Shown: in pieces, positions 18,940-29,060 of the stretch | Position numbering within the stretch: the stretch's first letter is position 1 | Layout: every line of letters begins with the position of its first letter | DNA from: Achromobacter denitrificans NBRC 15125 | Lineage (GTDB): Bacteria > Pseudomonadota > Gammaproteobacteria > Burkholderiales > Burkholderiaceae_B | Direction of reading: 5' to 3' | NCBI RefSeq assembly: GCF_001571365.1 | Contig: NZ_BCTQ01000001.1 | Span: forward strand, 434,001 to 498,000 | Length of the DNA stretch: 64,000 nt | The notes under the pieces: model-generated | The model's input: the letters and a program-made list of their open reading frames with translations, nothing else | Told to the model about the DNA's origin: nothing | The model's database searches: none | Program-made: the position numbers and the translations under genes

Positions 18940-20458
18940 ACACCGACACCGCGCCGGCCAGGCCGTCGGCCTCCTGGTGCAGCGCGGCGGCCGAGGCCGC
19001 GAACGCTTCCACCAGCGCGGCGTTCTGCTGCGTCACCCCGTCCAGGTGCGTCACGGCCTGGTTGATCTGCTCGATGCCCACGCTCTGCTCCGCGGACGCC
19101 GTGGCGATCTCGCCCATGAGCGGCGCGCTGGTGGCGGCCGACTCCAGCACGCTGCCCATGGTCGCGCTGGCCTGCTCGACGCGCTGGCTGCCTTGCGCCA
19201 CCGAGTCCGCCGAGGCTTCGATCAGGGTCTTGATCTCCTTGGCGGCCGTGGCCGAGCGCTGCGCCAGCGCGCGCACTTCCCCCGCCACCACGGCGAAGCC
19301 GCGTCCCTGCTCCCCCGCCCGGGCCGCCTCCACGGCGGCATTCAGCGCCAGGATGTTGGTCTGGAACGCGATCTCGTCGATCAGGCGGATGATCTCGTCG
19401 ATGCGCTGCGAGCTTTGCGCGATGGCGCGCATGGCGTCGATGGCGAACTGGGTTTCTTCGCTGCCCTGCCGCGCCAGTTGCGCCGCTTCGCCCGCCAGCG
19501 CGCTGACCTCGCGCACGTGCTCCGCGCTTTGCCGCGCCGTCGCGGTGATTTCCTCCACGCTGGCCGCGGTCTGCTCCAGCGCGGCGGCCTGCTTCTCGGT
19601 GCGTTCGGCCAGGTCCATGCTGCCCGCCGCGATCTGCCGCGAGGCGGCCGCGATGGAGCCCGCCGACTGCACGATGCTGCGCACCGCGGAATCCAGGCGT
19701 TGCTGCATCCGCGCCATCGCGTCGAACAGGCGCCCGATCTCGCCGCGCCGCTGGCCGGGCACCTCGCCCGACAGGTCGCCGTTGGCCACGCGTTCGCAGA
19801 TCGCCACCGCCTCGTCCAGCGGGTTCAGCACGTGCGTGCGGAAGAAGCGCAGCGTGGCGGCCAGGACAAGCACCAGCAGGCCTATCGTCACGCCACCCTG
19901 CCGCCACAAGGTGGCGTAGAAAGCGCGGTCCACGTCATCGACGTACAGCCCCGTGAAGACCAGCCAGCCCCATTCCGGCTCATAGGCTGCATAACTGATC
20001 TTGGGCAGCGCCTCTTCCGCGCCCGGGCGGGGAAACAGGTAGCGCACGTAGCCGCCGCCCGCCTTGCCCCGCGCATACAGTTCCTCGAAGATCGGCAGCC
20101 CCTCGCTGTCCTTGATCGCCCGCACGTTGGTGCCCACCAGTTTGTCGTCCGGGTGCACCAGCAGGTCGTAACGGCCGTCGAACGCGCCCACATAGCCGTC
20201 TTCGCCATAGCGCAGCTGCGCCAGCCGGCGCGCGACGTTGCGCTTGGCGTCCTCCAGGGGCATGCCCTCGCGCACGCTCTGCTTGCCGTTCCGGATGATG
20301 CCGGACGCCAGGTCCAGGACGTGGCGCAATTCCGTCTTGCGCTCGGCCACCATGTCGGCGCGGCGTTCCCACGCATCCCAGGCCCCCAAGGCCAGCACCG
20401 CGGCCCCGATGGCAAACACGAACCACAGCAGTTCCCTGCGCAAGCTGGAATTCTTCAT
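18917..20458 (-). CDS. Methyl-accepting chemotaxis protein with single Cache domain
   Basis: 513 residues: membrane helix 1 (about 10-28), periplasmic sCache_2-type ligand domain (about 40-185, with [20 protein letters not shown]), membrane helix 2 (about 195-213), HAMP and a cytoplasmic coiled coil with the signalling tip [20 protein letters not shown]. The ligand is unknown; sCache_2 receptors often bind small organic acids. It ends KLSAAG with no CheR/CheB-tethering pentapeptide. The start is the ATG reading [10 protein letters not shown] behind a short-spaced AGGGG. An ANR-like box lies 126 bp upstream. Confidence 0.92.
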   Translation of the reverse strand: MKNSSLRRELLWFVFAIGAAVLALGAWDAWERRADMVAERKTELRHVLDLASGIIRNGKQSVREGMPLEDAKRNVARRLAQLRYGEDGYVGAFDGRYDLLVHPDDKLVGTNVRAIKDSEGLPIFEELYARGKAGGGYVRYLFPRPGAEEALPKISYAAYEPEWGWLVFTGLYVDDVDRAFYATLWRQGGVTIGLLVLVLAATLRFFRTHVLNPLDEAVAICERVANGDLSGEVPGQRRGEIGRLFDAMARMQQRLDSAVRSIVQSAGSIAAASRQIAAGSMDLAERTEKQAAALEQTAASVEEITATARQSAEHVREVSALAGEAAQLARQGSEETQFAIDAMRAIAQSSQRIDEIIRLIDEIAFQTNILALNAAVEAARAGEQGRGFAVVAGEVRALAQRSATAAKEIKTLIEASADSVAQGSQRVEQASATMGSVLESAATSAPLMGEIATASAEQSVGIEQINQAVTHLDGVTQQNAALVEAFAASAAALHQEADGLAGAVSVFKLSAAG

Positions 20459-20583
20459 AGCCCCTCTGTTCTGTGCCCATGCGCTTCTTGAAACCAAAAG
20501 CAGCGTTATGTGACGATGTATATATCCAATATCGAGAGAATAAGGGGTCAGAACAGGGTTTTCACCAAGATCACGAGGCGAGC

Positions 20584-20597
20584 TTGATCTAGCGCAA
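20584..20597. promoter_or_regulatory. FNR/ANR-like box
   Basis: TTGATCTAGCGCAA fits the TTGAT-N4-NTCAA pattern with one mismatch (CGCAA for ATCAA). It lies upstream of the chemoreceptor gene and downstream of the O-antigen-ligase-like gene, so only the former is a plausible target. No clear -10 box stands at the standard class II distance. Confidence 0.3.
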
Positions 20598-20607
20598 GGA
20601 CTATGGG

Positions 20608-20634
20608 AAAAACGCCAGGCAGGCGCCTGGCGTT
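20608..20634 (-). terminator. Terminator of the O-antigen-ligase-like gene
   Basis: Perfect stem AACGCCAGGC / GCCTGGCGTT with loop GCCT and a T5 run on the minus strand, 40 bp past the stop codon of the minus-strand gene ending at 20674. Confidence 0.8.
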
Positions 20635-20673
20635 GGAGAGATGACGCAGCACCGGAAGCCCGGCGCGGCGGGG

Positions 20674-21924
20674 CTAGGCCGAGCCCGGCGCCGCCCTGTC
20701 CGGCCGCGGCGTCGTGAGCGCGATCAGCGCCACGACGATCAGCGAATAGGTGGGCACGCTGCGCATATTGCGGAACATCATTTCCGTCAGGCTGAATGCG
20801 CAGTAGCCCAGGCAGAACAACAGGCCTATCTGCGCGCCGACCCGTATGACGCGGTCGTCGCTCGCCAGCCGGCGCAGGAAGATCGCCGCCGGCACGAGGT
20901 ACAGGGCCAGGATGCTCGCCAGGCCCAGCAGGCCGTATCCCGAGAGGGCCGCGAGCAGGTCGTTGTGGGGCTCGCCAAAGCCTTCGACGACCTCCCGCGA
21001 CACGACCCCTTGCTTTTCGAGCTGCGCGAGTTCGCCGCGGAAATTGTTCGGCCCTATCCCCACGATCGGACTCTTTTCGAACATGAGCAACGAGGCGTGC
21101 CACAGCTGCAGCCGGATGCCGAACGAGGTGTCTCGGTCCGCCGACGTGGTGAATCCTTGGAGCTCTGTCTTGGTCATCTGCATGCGGCTGCTGAAGTTCC
21201 AGATGCCGGCCGCGGTGACGGCCAGCACCAGGCCCAGCGCCAGCGCGCAATACACTTTGTGGCGCCGGCTCCAGCCGCGCAATCCCAGCAGGACGACCAC
21301 GGTCAGGATGGGCAGCAGCATCCAGCTGCTGCGCGTTTCGGACAGCCAGGTGGCCCAGACGCTCAGCGCCGCGGCCAGCAGCTTGAGGGCGGTTTCGGCG
21401 CGCGGCCAGCGCGTGCTGGCGCCCCAGCCTAGCGTCAGCAGCGACATCATGCCGAACAGCAGGGTCAGGTTGGCGAAGGCGACGGCGTTGTAGCGGCCGC
21501 CGATTTCCGCCACCGTGCCGCGATCCCACCAGGTCATGGTGACGATCAGCATCGCCGAACCGGCGAGCGCGCCGGCCAGCAGGCTCCATTGGATGTGTTT
21601 CAGCCATGGTCGCGGTGCCCTCAGTAGCAGCCAGAGCACCGGCACGCCCAGTCCGAACCGGACCAATTTCTCCAGTTCCGAGCCGCTCCACACGTTCCGC
21701 GCAGCGGACGTGATGAACATACAGGCCAGCGGTAGCAGCAGCGCCACGGCCATGGGCCACAAGGCCCGGAAATCCATGGGCTCGTAATGCCGTATCGCGT
21801 TGGCAGCCAGCGCCGCCAAGGAGATCAAACCTGCAAGATAAACAATGGCCGGTCCGCCTACCGGACTCGCCAGCGCCAGCGCCGGAACCAGGAGCACTAG
21901 CCAGGTGGCCAAGGAAGTATACAT
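20674..21924 (-). CDS. O-antigen ligase/polymerase family membrane protein (Wzy_C type)
   Basis: 416 residues from the ATG reading [10 protein letters not shown], chosen because it begins directly with the first membrane helix; the upstream extension is polar. There are 10-12 membrane helices with a large periplasmic loop (about 225-310) holding [14 protein letters not shown] and [15 protein letters not shown], matching the Wzy_C domain where catalytic Arg and His residues reside. Members join O-antigen to lipid A-core or polymerise glycans. It stands alone rather than in a polysaccharide cluster, which fits WaaL-type ligases, but the acceptor is unknown. Confidence 0.8.
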   Translation of the reverse strand: MYTSLATWLVLLVPALALASPVGGPAIVYLAGLISLAALAANAIRHYEPMDFRALWPMAVALLLPLACMFITSAARNVWSGSELEKLVRFGLGVPVLWLLLRAPRPWLKHIQWSLLAGALAGSAMLIVTMTWWDRGTVAEIGGRYNAVAFANLTLLFGMMSLLTLGWGASTRWPRAETALKLLAAALSVWATWLSETRSSWMLLPILTVVVLLGLRGWSRRHKVYCALALGLVLAVTAAGIWNFSSRMQMTKTELQGFTTSADRDTSFGIRLQLWHASLLMFEKSPIVGIGPNNFRGELAQLEKQGVVSREVVEGFGEPHNDLLAALSGYGLLGLASILALYLVPAAIFLRRLASDDRVIRVGAQIGLLFCLGYCAFSLTEMMFRNMRSVPTYSLIVVALIALTTPRPDRAAPGSA

Positions 21925-21991
21925 TCGGGGCACAACGATCAACCTAAAACGGACAATGTGGGAGCAGCATGCGTCATGCTGAATAGGTAGA

Positions 21992-22026
21992 CAAAACCCG
22001 CCCGCCATGACGGCGGGCGGGTTTTG
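21992..22026. terminator. Bidirectional terminator after icd
   Basis: Perfect 15-bp stem CAAAACCCGCCCGCC / GGCGGGCGGGTTTTG with loop ATGAC, 28 bp past the icd stop. Its TTTT/AAAA arms could work on both strands. Confidence 0.85.
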
Positions 22027-22053
22027 CGGGACGCGCTCGCGGAAAGCCGCGGA

Positions 22054-23310
<1,257 letters not shown>

Positions 23311-23513
23311 GAATGCTCCATTTGCTCCGGGTGGTTTTTCTGCACGCGCCGGCATCGGAAAGCGTCCGATTCCACGGGGAATACCGTCCTCGCGAACCGC
23401 ACACCGGATGGCGGATAGCAACCCATTCTATATCGCAAAGGGGCTGGCCGGCCCGGAGGGCCGCGCCGGACGGTAAAATAAAGCATCGACAGCCCGCTTT
23501 CCGTCCCCCGCAG

Positions 23514-23939
23514 ATGTTCAATCCCTCACGCGACCAAGTCCGCGAATTCTTTATCGAAACCTGGCGCAAGCACCGCGCGGCGGAAGTCCTGACGCCGCTC
23601 GAAGCCATCGCGCTCGACTGGATCATCGAGCATCCGGAATACCACAAGGATCTGGAAAGCCCGGAGGCCATGACGGCCGAATACGCGGTGGAAAAAGGGC
23701 GCACCAATCCCTTCCTCCACCTGTCCATGCACCTGGCCATCGCCGAGCAATTGTCGATCGACCATCCGCCCGGCATCCGGAGCGCCTACCAGCAACTGGT
23801 GGCGCGCACCGATGCGCACCAGGCGGCGCACGAAATCATGGAATGCCTGGGCCAGGTGGTCTGGGAAGCCCAGCGCCTGGGCACGCCGCTGGACAGCGAT
23901 ACCTATATCGACCTGATCCGCCAGCGCGTCGGCCGCTGA
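23514..23939 (+). CDS. DUF1841 family protein
   Basis: 141 residues beginning MFNPSRDQVREFFIETWRK. The middle segment NPFLHLSMHLAIAEQLSIDHPPGI and the C-terminal HEIMECLGQVVWEAQRLG are characteristic of DUF1841, a small soluble helical family widespread in beta- and gammaproteobacteria with no assigned function. The conserved His and Glu residues (HLSMH, HEIMECL) could bind a metal, which is only inference. It is divergent from icd and faces the cytochrome c genes across a terminator. Confidence 0.85.
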   Translation: MFNPSRDQVREFFIETWRKHRAAEVLTPLEAIALDWIIEHPEYHKDLESPEAMTAEYAVEKGRTNPFLHLSMHLAIAEQLSIDHPPGIRSAYQQLVARTDAHQAAHEIMECLGQVVWEAQRLGTPLDSDTYIDLIRQRVGR

Positions 23940-23964
23940 AGCGCGGCGGCGCTCCAAAAGCAGA

Positions 23965-23990
23965 AAACCCCTCGGCACGCCGAGGGGTTT
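23965..23990. terminator. Bidirectional terminator between convergent genes
   Basis: Stem AAACCCCTCGGC / GCCGAGGGGTTT with a two-base loop, 25 bp after the DUF1841 stop and 25 bp before the end of the convergent cytochrome c gene. Confidence 0.85.
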
Positions 23991-24015
23991 GTCATTCCCG
24001 GACCGGAACAGGCGC

Positions 24016-24378
24016 CTACCTGCGCACGCCCAGGTCGCTCGGCTGGGCCGACAGCCAGGCCGCGACGTTGGAGATGTCCTGGTCGGACAGCTGCGTGGCG
24101 AACGCGCCCATGATGGGATTCTTGCGCACGTTGGCGGTGGCCGCGCTGCCCGAAGCGCCGCGCTTGTAGGCCTTCAGGGCATGGACCAGGTAATCCGCAT
24201 GCTGGCCGGCCAGCGTGGGATAGGCCGGATCCACGGCCGTCTTGGCGTCCGCGCCATGGCAGGACGCGCAATTGAACTTGTCGAACACGGCCTTGCCGGC
24301 CGCCAGATCCTGGGCCTGGGCCGCGGCGCCCGCCATGGCCAGGGTCGCGCCCGCGAGGGCAAGCATGATGCGATTCAT
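24016..24378 (-). CDS. Class I cytochrome c, periplasmic
   Basis: 120 residues with a signal peptide (MNRIMLALAGATLAMAGAAA, cleavage near Ala22) and one haem site Cys-Ala-Ser-Cys-His. The distal Met ligand is probably in NPIMGAFATQL. The fold and PTLAGQHADYLVHALKAY segment resemble cytochrome c4/c553-type electron carriers. It is the second of a tandem pair whose members align in their C-terminal halves (LSDQDI...), so they probably arose by duplication and are co-transcribed (11-bp gap). An AGGGG site precedes the ATG. Confidence 0.9.
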   Translation of the reverse strand: MNRIMLALAGATLAMAGAAAQAQDLAAGKAVFDKFNCASCHGADAKTAVDPAYPTLAGQHADYLVHALKAYKRGASGSAATANVRKNPIMGAFATQLSDQDISNVAAWLSAQPSDLGVRR

Positions 24379-24389
24379 GGTTTTGCCCC

Positions 24390-24743
24390 TTATTTGAGAT
24401 TCGAGTAGTACGCGGCAAGGTCGGCGATGTCCTGGTCGGACAGGCTGCCGGCGATGGCGTCCATCGTGGGATGGCTGCGCGCGCCTTTCTTGTACTCGTT
24501 GAGGGCGGTTTCGATGTACTTGGCGTTCTGGCCAGCAATCATCGGAACGTGGTATAGCTCGGGAAACGTCGCCTTGTAGCCTTCGATGCCGTGGCAACCG
24601 ATGCACATGGAAACCTTGTCGCGGGCGTTCTGGACATTACCGACCACTGCTGCATCCGCAGCGACAGCCTGGCCGGCGATCGCACAGGATCCCACGGCGG
24701 CCAACACGGATAGCTTGTACTTCAGAGAGGTTCGCAACTTCAT
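24390..24743 (-). CDS. Class I cytochrome c, periplasmic
   Basis: 117 residues: signal peptide with cleavage after about Ala28 (AVA-A), one haem motif Cys-Ile-Gly-Cys-His, and MIAGQNAKYIETALNEYKKG followed by HPTMDAIAGSLSDQDIADLAAYYS. This is a cytochrome c553/c4-like monohaem electron carrier. It leads the two-gene unit and is divergent from the MoxR/CoxE-like pair. An ANR-like box in the divergent gap may link expression to oxygen supply. The electron-transfer partner cannot be read from the sequence. Confidence 0.9.
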   Translation of the reverse strand: MKLRTSLKYKLSVLAAVGSCAIAGQAVAADAAVVGNVQNARDKVSMCIGCHGIEGYKATFPELYHVPMIAGQNAKYIETALNEYKKGARSHPTMDAIAGSLSDQDIADLAAYYSNLK

Positions 24744-24885
24744 TGGAGTGGCTCTTCTTCGTATGGCTAAGGACTAGGGCCAGCTCGCATGAAAAGGCCC
24801 TCGGCAAACACGTTGCGGGTCGAACCCAAAGCAAAACTGCCCGATTGTACGATAATTGCTCAGGATTAATACCTTACGATGGTAT

Positions 24886-24899
24886 TGATCACCGTCAAA
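24886..24899. promoter_or_regulatory. FNR/ANR-like box between cytochrome c and moxR-like genes
   Basis: TTGATCACCGTCAA fits TTGAT-N4-(A/G)TCAA perfectly. It lies 143 bp before the cytochrome c start and 20 bp before the MoxR-like ATG. A minus-strand -10-like TACAAT at 24850-24845 would place the box near -54 for the cytochromes; towards the MoxR-like gene it could only repress. Confidence 0.4.
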
Positions 24900-24918
24900 T
24901 TCGAGATGCCATCAGACC

Positions 24919-25800
24919 ATGTCCGCAGCCCAGTCCGCCACTTCCGCTTCGCCTGACCGCTTCGACGGGACCGACAGCTATGTCGCCACCGATGACCTGA
25001 AACTCGCCGTCAACGCCGCCCTCATCCTCCAGCGCCCGCTCCTGATCAAGGGAGAACCGGGCACCGGGAAAACCATGCTGGCCGAGGAGGTGGCGCGCGC
25101 GCTGGGCCGCCCGCTGCTGCAATGGCACATCAAGTCCACCACCAAGGCCCACCAGGGCCTGTACGAATACGACGCCGTCTCCCGCCTGCGCGACTCGCAG
25201 CTGGGCGACGAGAAGGTCCGCGACATCCGCAACTACATCGTGCAGGGCACGCTGTGGCAGGCGTTCCAGTCGCCGGAGCCGTCGGTGCTGCTGATCGACG
25301 AGATCGACAAGGCCGACATCGAATTCCCCAACGACCTGCTGCGCGAACTGGACCGCATGGAATTCCACGTGTACGAAACGCGCGAGACCATCTCGGCGCG
25401 GCATCGTCCGCTGGTCATCATCACGTCCAACAACGAGAAGGACCTGCCCGACGCCTTCCTGCGGCGCTGCTTCTTCCACTACATCCGCTTCCCGGACCGC
25501 GAGACCATGCGCGACATCGTCGCCGTGCACTATCCGGACCTGAAGCAGGACGTGCTGCGCGCGGCGCTGGACACCTTCTTCGCGCTGCGCGACGCGCCGG
25601 GCCTGAAGAAAAAGCCTTCCACCTCCGAACTGCTGGACTGGCTGCGCCTGCTGCTGGCCGAGAACGCCACCGCCGCCGAGATCGACGCGCACACCGCCAC
25701 CGCCGTGCCGCTGATGGCCGGCGCGCTGCTCAAGAACGAGCAGGACGTGCATCTGCTCGAACGCCTGGCGGCCATGACGCGCGGCGGCCAGCGCCGCTGA
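24919..25800 (+). CDS. MoxR-family AAA+ ATPase (CoxD-like)
   Basis: 293 residues with Walker A GEPGTGKT near 45-52, Walker B VLLIDEIDKAD, sensor 1 VIITSNNEKDLPDAFLRR with the arginine finger, and a C-terminal lid. MoxR proteins pair with von Willebrand A proteins and act as chaperone-like motors that insert metals or mature enzyme complexes. The partner vWA gene follows after 25 bp. Carbon-monoxide dehydrogenase genes, the usual clients of CoxD/CoxE, are not in the window, so the target is unknown. No strong ribosome-binding site precedes the ATG. Confidence 0.88.
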   Translation: MSAAQSATSASPDRFDGTDSYVATDDLKLAVNAALILQRPLLIKGEPGTGKTMLAEEVARALGRPLLQWHIKSTTKAHQGLYEYDAVSRLRDSQLGDEKVRDIRNYIVQGTLWQAFQSPEPSVLLIDEIDKADIEFPNDLLRELDRMEFHVYETRETISARHRPLVIITSNNEKDLPDAFLRRCFFHYIRFPDRETMRDIVAVHYPDLKQDVLRAALDTFFALRDAPGLKKKPSTSELLDWLRLLLAENATAAEIDAHTATAVPLMAGALLKNEQDVHLLERLAAMTRGGQRR

Positions 25801-25825
25801 TCCGGCAACCAGGGGCGGCCCGCAA

Positions 25826-26998
25826 ATGCTGATCGACTTCTTCTACCATCTCAGGGCGCACAAGCTCCCCGTCTCGGTCAAGGAATACCTGACCCTGGTG
25901 GACGCCCTGCGCCAGGACCTCATGGCGCCCACGCTGGACGACTTCTACTTCCTCGCGCGCGCCACGCTCGTCAAGGACGAAGCGCTCTACGACCGCTACG
26001 ACAAGGCGTTCGGCGCGTACTACCGGGGCATCGCCGCCGCCCTGCCCCCGGGCAAGGAAATCCCGCTGGACTGGCTCATCAAGCAGTTCGAGAAAAGCCT
26101 CACGCCCGAGGAAAAGGCCGCCATCGAGAAGCACGGCTGGGACAAGCTGATGGAGCTCTTCAAGGAACGCATGGAAGAGCAGAAGGAACGCCATGCCGGC
26201 GGCAACAAGTGGATCGGCACCGGCGGCACTTCGCCTTTCGGCAACGGCGGCTACCACCCCGAGGGCATCCGCGTGGGCGGCGAATCCGCCGGCAACCGCA
26301 GCGCGGTCAAAGTGTGGGACATGCGCCAGTTCAAGGACTACGACGATCAGGTCGAACTGGGCACGCGCAATTTCAAGGTCGCCCTGCGCCGGCTGCGGCG
26401 CTTCGCGCGGCAGGGCGCGGATATGGAACTGGACCTGGACGACACCATCGCCAGCACCGCGCGCAATGCCGGCCACCTCGACCTGCGCATGGTTCCGGAA
26501 CGCCACAACACGGTCAAGGTGCTGATGCTGCTGGACGTGGGCGGCAGCATGGACGACCACATCGGCCGCGTCGAGGAACTGTTCTCGGCGGCCCGCAGCG
26601 AATTCCGCAACCTGGAAGTCTATTACTTCCACAACTGCCCGTACGAAAGCCTGTGGCAGAGCAACCGGCGGCGCCAGAACGAACGCTTCGACACCTGGGA
26701 CGTGCTGCGCAAGTACAACCCCGACTGGCGCCTGATCATCGTGGGCGACGCCACCATGAGCCCGTACGAAATCCTGCAGCCGGGCGGCTCGGTCGAGCAC
26801 TACAACAAGGAGCCCGGCGCGGAGTGGGTGCGGCGCCTGCTGGAGGCCTGGCCCAAATCGGTCTGGCTCAATCCGGAGCCCACGGCGTCCTGGCAGTACC
26901 GCCAGTCCATCGCCCTGCTGCGCGACATCATGCAGGGCCGCATGTACCCGGTCACCGTCGCCGGCCTGGAACAGGCCATGCGCGTCCTGTCAAAGTAG
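25826..26998 (+). CDS. CoxE-like von Willebrand factor A domain protein
   Basis: 390 residues. A helical N-terminal half (LIDFFYHLRAHKLPVSVKEYLTLVDAL) precedes a vWA domain whose MIDAS motif is Asp237-Val-Gly-Gly-Ser241 instead of the canonical Asp-x-Ser-x-Ser; the downstream metal-site region IVGDATMSPYE is retained. It works with the upstream MoxR-type ATPase as an adaptor. Its TAG stop codon is supplied by the first bases of a dispersed repeat (GTAGGATGGGT), so the natural C-terminus may have been trimmed. A moderate GGGGCGG-like site lies before the ATG. Confidence 0.85.
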   Translation: MLIDFFYHLRAHKLPVSVKEYLTLVDALRQDLMAPTLDDFYFLARATLVKDEALYDRYDKAFGAYYRGIAAALPPGKEIPLDWLIKQFEKSLTPEEKAAIEKHGWDKLMELFKERMEEQKERHAGGNKWIGTGGTSPFGNGGYHPEGIRVGGESAGNRSAVKVWDMRQFKDYDDQVELGTRNFKVALRRLRRFARQGADMELDLDDTIASTARNAGHLDLRMVPERHNTVKVLMLLDVGGSMDDHIGRVEELFSAARSEFRNLEVYYFHNCPYESLWQSNRRRQNERFDTWDVLRKYNPDWRLIIVGDATMSPYEILQPGGSVEHYNKEPGAEWVRRLLEAWPKSVWLNPEPTASWQYRQSIALLRDIMQGRMYPVTVAGLEQAMRVLSK

Positions 26999-27068
26999 GA
27001 TGGGTGCAGCGCGAGAGTTCTTGAGCAAGCACTCCCATCTCAAGCGCGCGCAACCCATCGCATCGGCC
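26995..27068 (+). repeat. Structured intergenic repeat, copy C (74 bp)
   Basis: Third copy of the GTAGGATGGGT...CAACCCAT element, four bases longer than the copies at 136 and 250. The inner hairpin GAGTTCTTG / CAAGCACTC is well formed. Its first four bases overlap the stop codon of the CoxE-like gene, and its other end is one base from the convergent GNAT gene. Confidence 0.7.
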
Positions 27069-27069
27069 G

Positions 27070-27627
27070 TCAACCATCTACCGGCCGCTCCGGCGTCTCC
27101 AGCGTCAGCTGGTAGAACGCCAGGTCCAGCCAGCGTCCGAACTTGAAGCCCGCCTCGCGGATCGTGCCCGCATGCGTGAAGCCCAGCTTCTCGTGCAGGC
27201 GGATGCTGCCCTGGTTGGCCGCGTCGATGCCGCCGATCACCACGTGCACCTGGTTCGTCCGCGCCCGCGCGATCAGCTCGCGCATCAGCGCCTCGCCCAG
27301 CCCCTTCCCGCGGAAGCGCCCGTCCACGTACACCGAATGCTCGACCGAATACTTGTAGGCGGGCCACGCGCGGAACGTACCGTAGCTGGCGAACGCCATC
27401 AGCTCGCCGGCGGCGTTCTCGTAGCCCACCACTGGAAAACCGCCCTGCCGCTTCGCCTGGAACCAGCCGGCCATTGCCTCGGGCGGCCTGGGCTTGTAAT
27501 CGTAGAGCGCGGTCGACGTGGCGATCGCCTCATTGAAAATGGCGAGGATCTGGTCCGCGTGACGCTCGTGCGTGCAATCGACCAGGGTGGCGCCTTCGGG
27601 CGCGCGGGGTTCGGCGTGCGTAGTCAT
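27070..27627 (-). CDS. GNAT N-acetyltransferase, phosphinothricin-acetyltransferase-like
   Basis: 185 residues from the ATG reading MTTHAEPRAP; the longer in-frame reading is Arg/Pro-rich and non-coding. The acetyl-CoA loop is visible as VDGRFRGKGLGEALMRELI, followed by GIDAANQGSIRLHEKLGFTHAGTIREAGFKFGRWLDL, which is typical of the Pat/Bar-like branch acting on phosphinothricin or methionine sulfone-type amino acids. Real substrates of chromosomal members vary, so resistance should not be assumed. Its 3' end abuts repeat copy C. Confidence 0.85.
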   Translation of the reverse strand: MTTHAEPRAPEGATLVDCTHERHADQILAIFNEAIATSTALYDYKPRPPEAMAGWFQAKRQGGFPVVGYENAAGELMAFASYGTFRAWPAYKYSVEHSVYVDGRFRGKGLGEALMRELIARARTNQVHVVIGGIDAANQGSIRLHEKLGFTHAGTIREAGFKFGRWLDLAFYQLTLETPERPVDG

Positions 27628-27703
27628 GGCGGGAATTGTAGCGAGCGCCCGGACGCCTCGGCGCATCCTTTTCCGGCGCTGTCTGCGGCGCGCCACAGGG
27701 CCG

Positions 27704-27729
27704 AAAAAAAACCGGCGCAGGCGCCGGTT
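27704..27729 (-). terminator. Terminator of the 125-residue hypothetical gene
   Basis: Stem ACCGGCGC / GCGCCGGT with a two-base loop and a T8 run on the minus strand, 30 bp past the stop at 27759. Confidence 0.85.
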
Positions 27730-27758
27730 CAGTGAAATGTTGCCGCTTCTGGCCACTC

Positions 27759-28136
27759 TCAGGCGGCGCGGCTCTCCACAGATCGGTCGGCTGCGGGGCC
27801 CTGGCGCAGCCCGGGACACTGGCGCCAGGACAGCTCGTCGGCATCCATGTCCAGGTCGAACAGATCATTCGCGGCGGGCCAGGGATGGCTGCGGGCCGCG
27901 ACACCCTCCATCTCCAGCACGTGCCCGGCAAACCCCCTGGGCGAACCGCCGCACTCCGCAAAATATCGTTGCGTGCTCAAGTCCACCACGTAGGTGGTCA
28001 TATCGTGGGTCAGTATGGCTACGAATTGGCCGTCATCGCTGGCATAAGCGTACTGAAACTGCCCTTTGATTCCGTCGCCGCTCAGGGGGGCTCCGGTCAG
28101 TTGGGACAGCGCACGCGTGACGATCTCGGTCAGCAT
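27759..28136 (-). CDS. Hypothetical 125-residue soluble protein
   Basis: Begins MLTEIVTRALSQLTG and contains a beta-rich stretch (GQFQYAYASDDGQFVAILTHDMTTYVVDLSTQRYFAECGG) and an acidic tail (NDLFDLDMDADELSW). There is no signal peptide or membrane helix. I do not recognise the family. Support comes from normal codon bias, a GGAGGAACGACC Shine-Dalgarno region just before the ATG and a strong terminator after the stop. It is flanked by two GNAT genes on the same strand but separated from both by over 120 bp. Confidence 0.7.
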   Translation of the reverse strand: MLTEIVTRALSQLTGAPLSGDGIKGQFQYAYASDDGQFVAILTHDMTTYVVDLSTQRYFAECGGSPRGFAGHVLEMEGVAARSHPWPAANDLFDLDMDADELSWRQCPGLRQGPAADRSVESRAA

Positions 28137-28358
28137 GGGTCGTTCCTCCGAAAGATGCGCCGGCAGGATGCCGGCAGCGAAGGCGCGAACGACAAGCGCC
28201 AGCGCCGCGCGCTAAGGGCGGCGCCTGGCGTTGGACGGGAAGCCAGCAGGCTGGCTATCGCGCATCCCGTCAGCGGACTGCTACTACTTGCTGAAAAGCT
28301 TACACCCGCAAGCCGGCATACCTCAAATCGCCCCTTGCCGTCCCTCTTTCCGCCCCGC

Positions 28359-28958
28359 TTACGCCGCCGCGACGGGCGCGGCGTCCGCGCCTGCGTCACC
28401 ATTTTCCTGGCCCCGCCAGTCCTGGCGGCCGATCCGGTAGAGCACGTGCCGACGCAGCGGACTGCCGGGCGGCACGGCGGGATGGTCGAAGCACTGCGGG
28501 TCCGCCTTCATGCCCAGGCGCTCCATCACCGCGCGCGAACGCAGGTTGCCCGTCACCGTGAAGGCCACGATCTCGTCCAGGCCCACCTGCTCGAACCCCA
28601 CCTTGAGCGCGGCGCGGGCCGCCTCGCTGGCGTAGCCCTTGCCCCAGTGCGGCCGCGCCAGGCGCCAGCCGATCTCCACGCCGGGCGCGAACGGCAGCGC
28701 GGGCGGCAATGGCTTGATGCCCACGAACCCGATGAAGGGCGCGACGCCCGGCGCCTCCACCGCCCAGAATCCCCAGCCGTGCTCGTCGATGCCGGCGGCC
28801 AGCCGGGAGGCCAGCGCGTCGCTCTCGGACCCGGTCAGCGGAAGCAGGTACTCGGTGACGCTCGGGTCCGCGTTCAGCGTCGCGAACGGCTGGCGGTCGG
28901 CCGCGAGCCATTGGCGCAGCACCAGGCGCGGCGTTTCGACCTCGATGGATATGGACAT
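28359..28958 (-). CDS. GNAT N-acetyltransferase, RimJ/RimL-like
   Basis: 199 residues. ETPRLVLRQWLAADRQPFATLNADP at the start and GWRLARPHWGKGYASEAARAAL carrying the acetyl-CoA loop match the RimJ/RimL branch that acetylates protein N-termini or small amines. VTGNLRSRAVMERLGM follows as usual. The last 20 residues (QENGDAGADAAPVAAA) form a low-complexity tail beyond the domain. The real substrate cannot be predicted. It is divergent from the M16 protease gene, with a 102-bp gap for both promoters. Confidence 0.85.
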   Translation of the reverse strand: MSISIEVETPRLVLRQWLAADRQPFATLNADPSVTEYLLPLTGSESDALASRLAAGIDEHGWGFWAVEAPGVAPFIGFVGIKPLPPALPFAPGVEIGWRLARPHWGKGYASEAARAALKVGFEQVGLDEIVAFTVTGNLRSRAVMERLGMKADPQCFDHPAVPPGSPLRRHVLYRIGRQDWRGQENGDAGADAAPVAAA

Positions 28959-29060
28959 GCCGGATTTCCTTGCCTGCGGTTCCGGAAAGCGCCCGGGCGG
29001 CGTGATCGCCCGGCGGCCCCCTGAACCATTGCCAACGTATACACTCCAACGGATTCTGCC

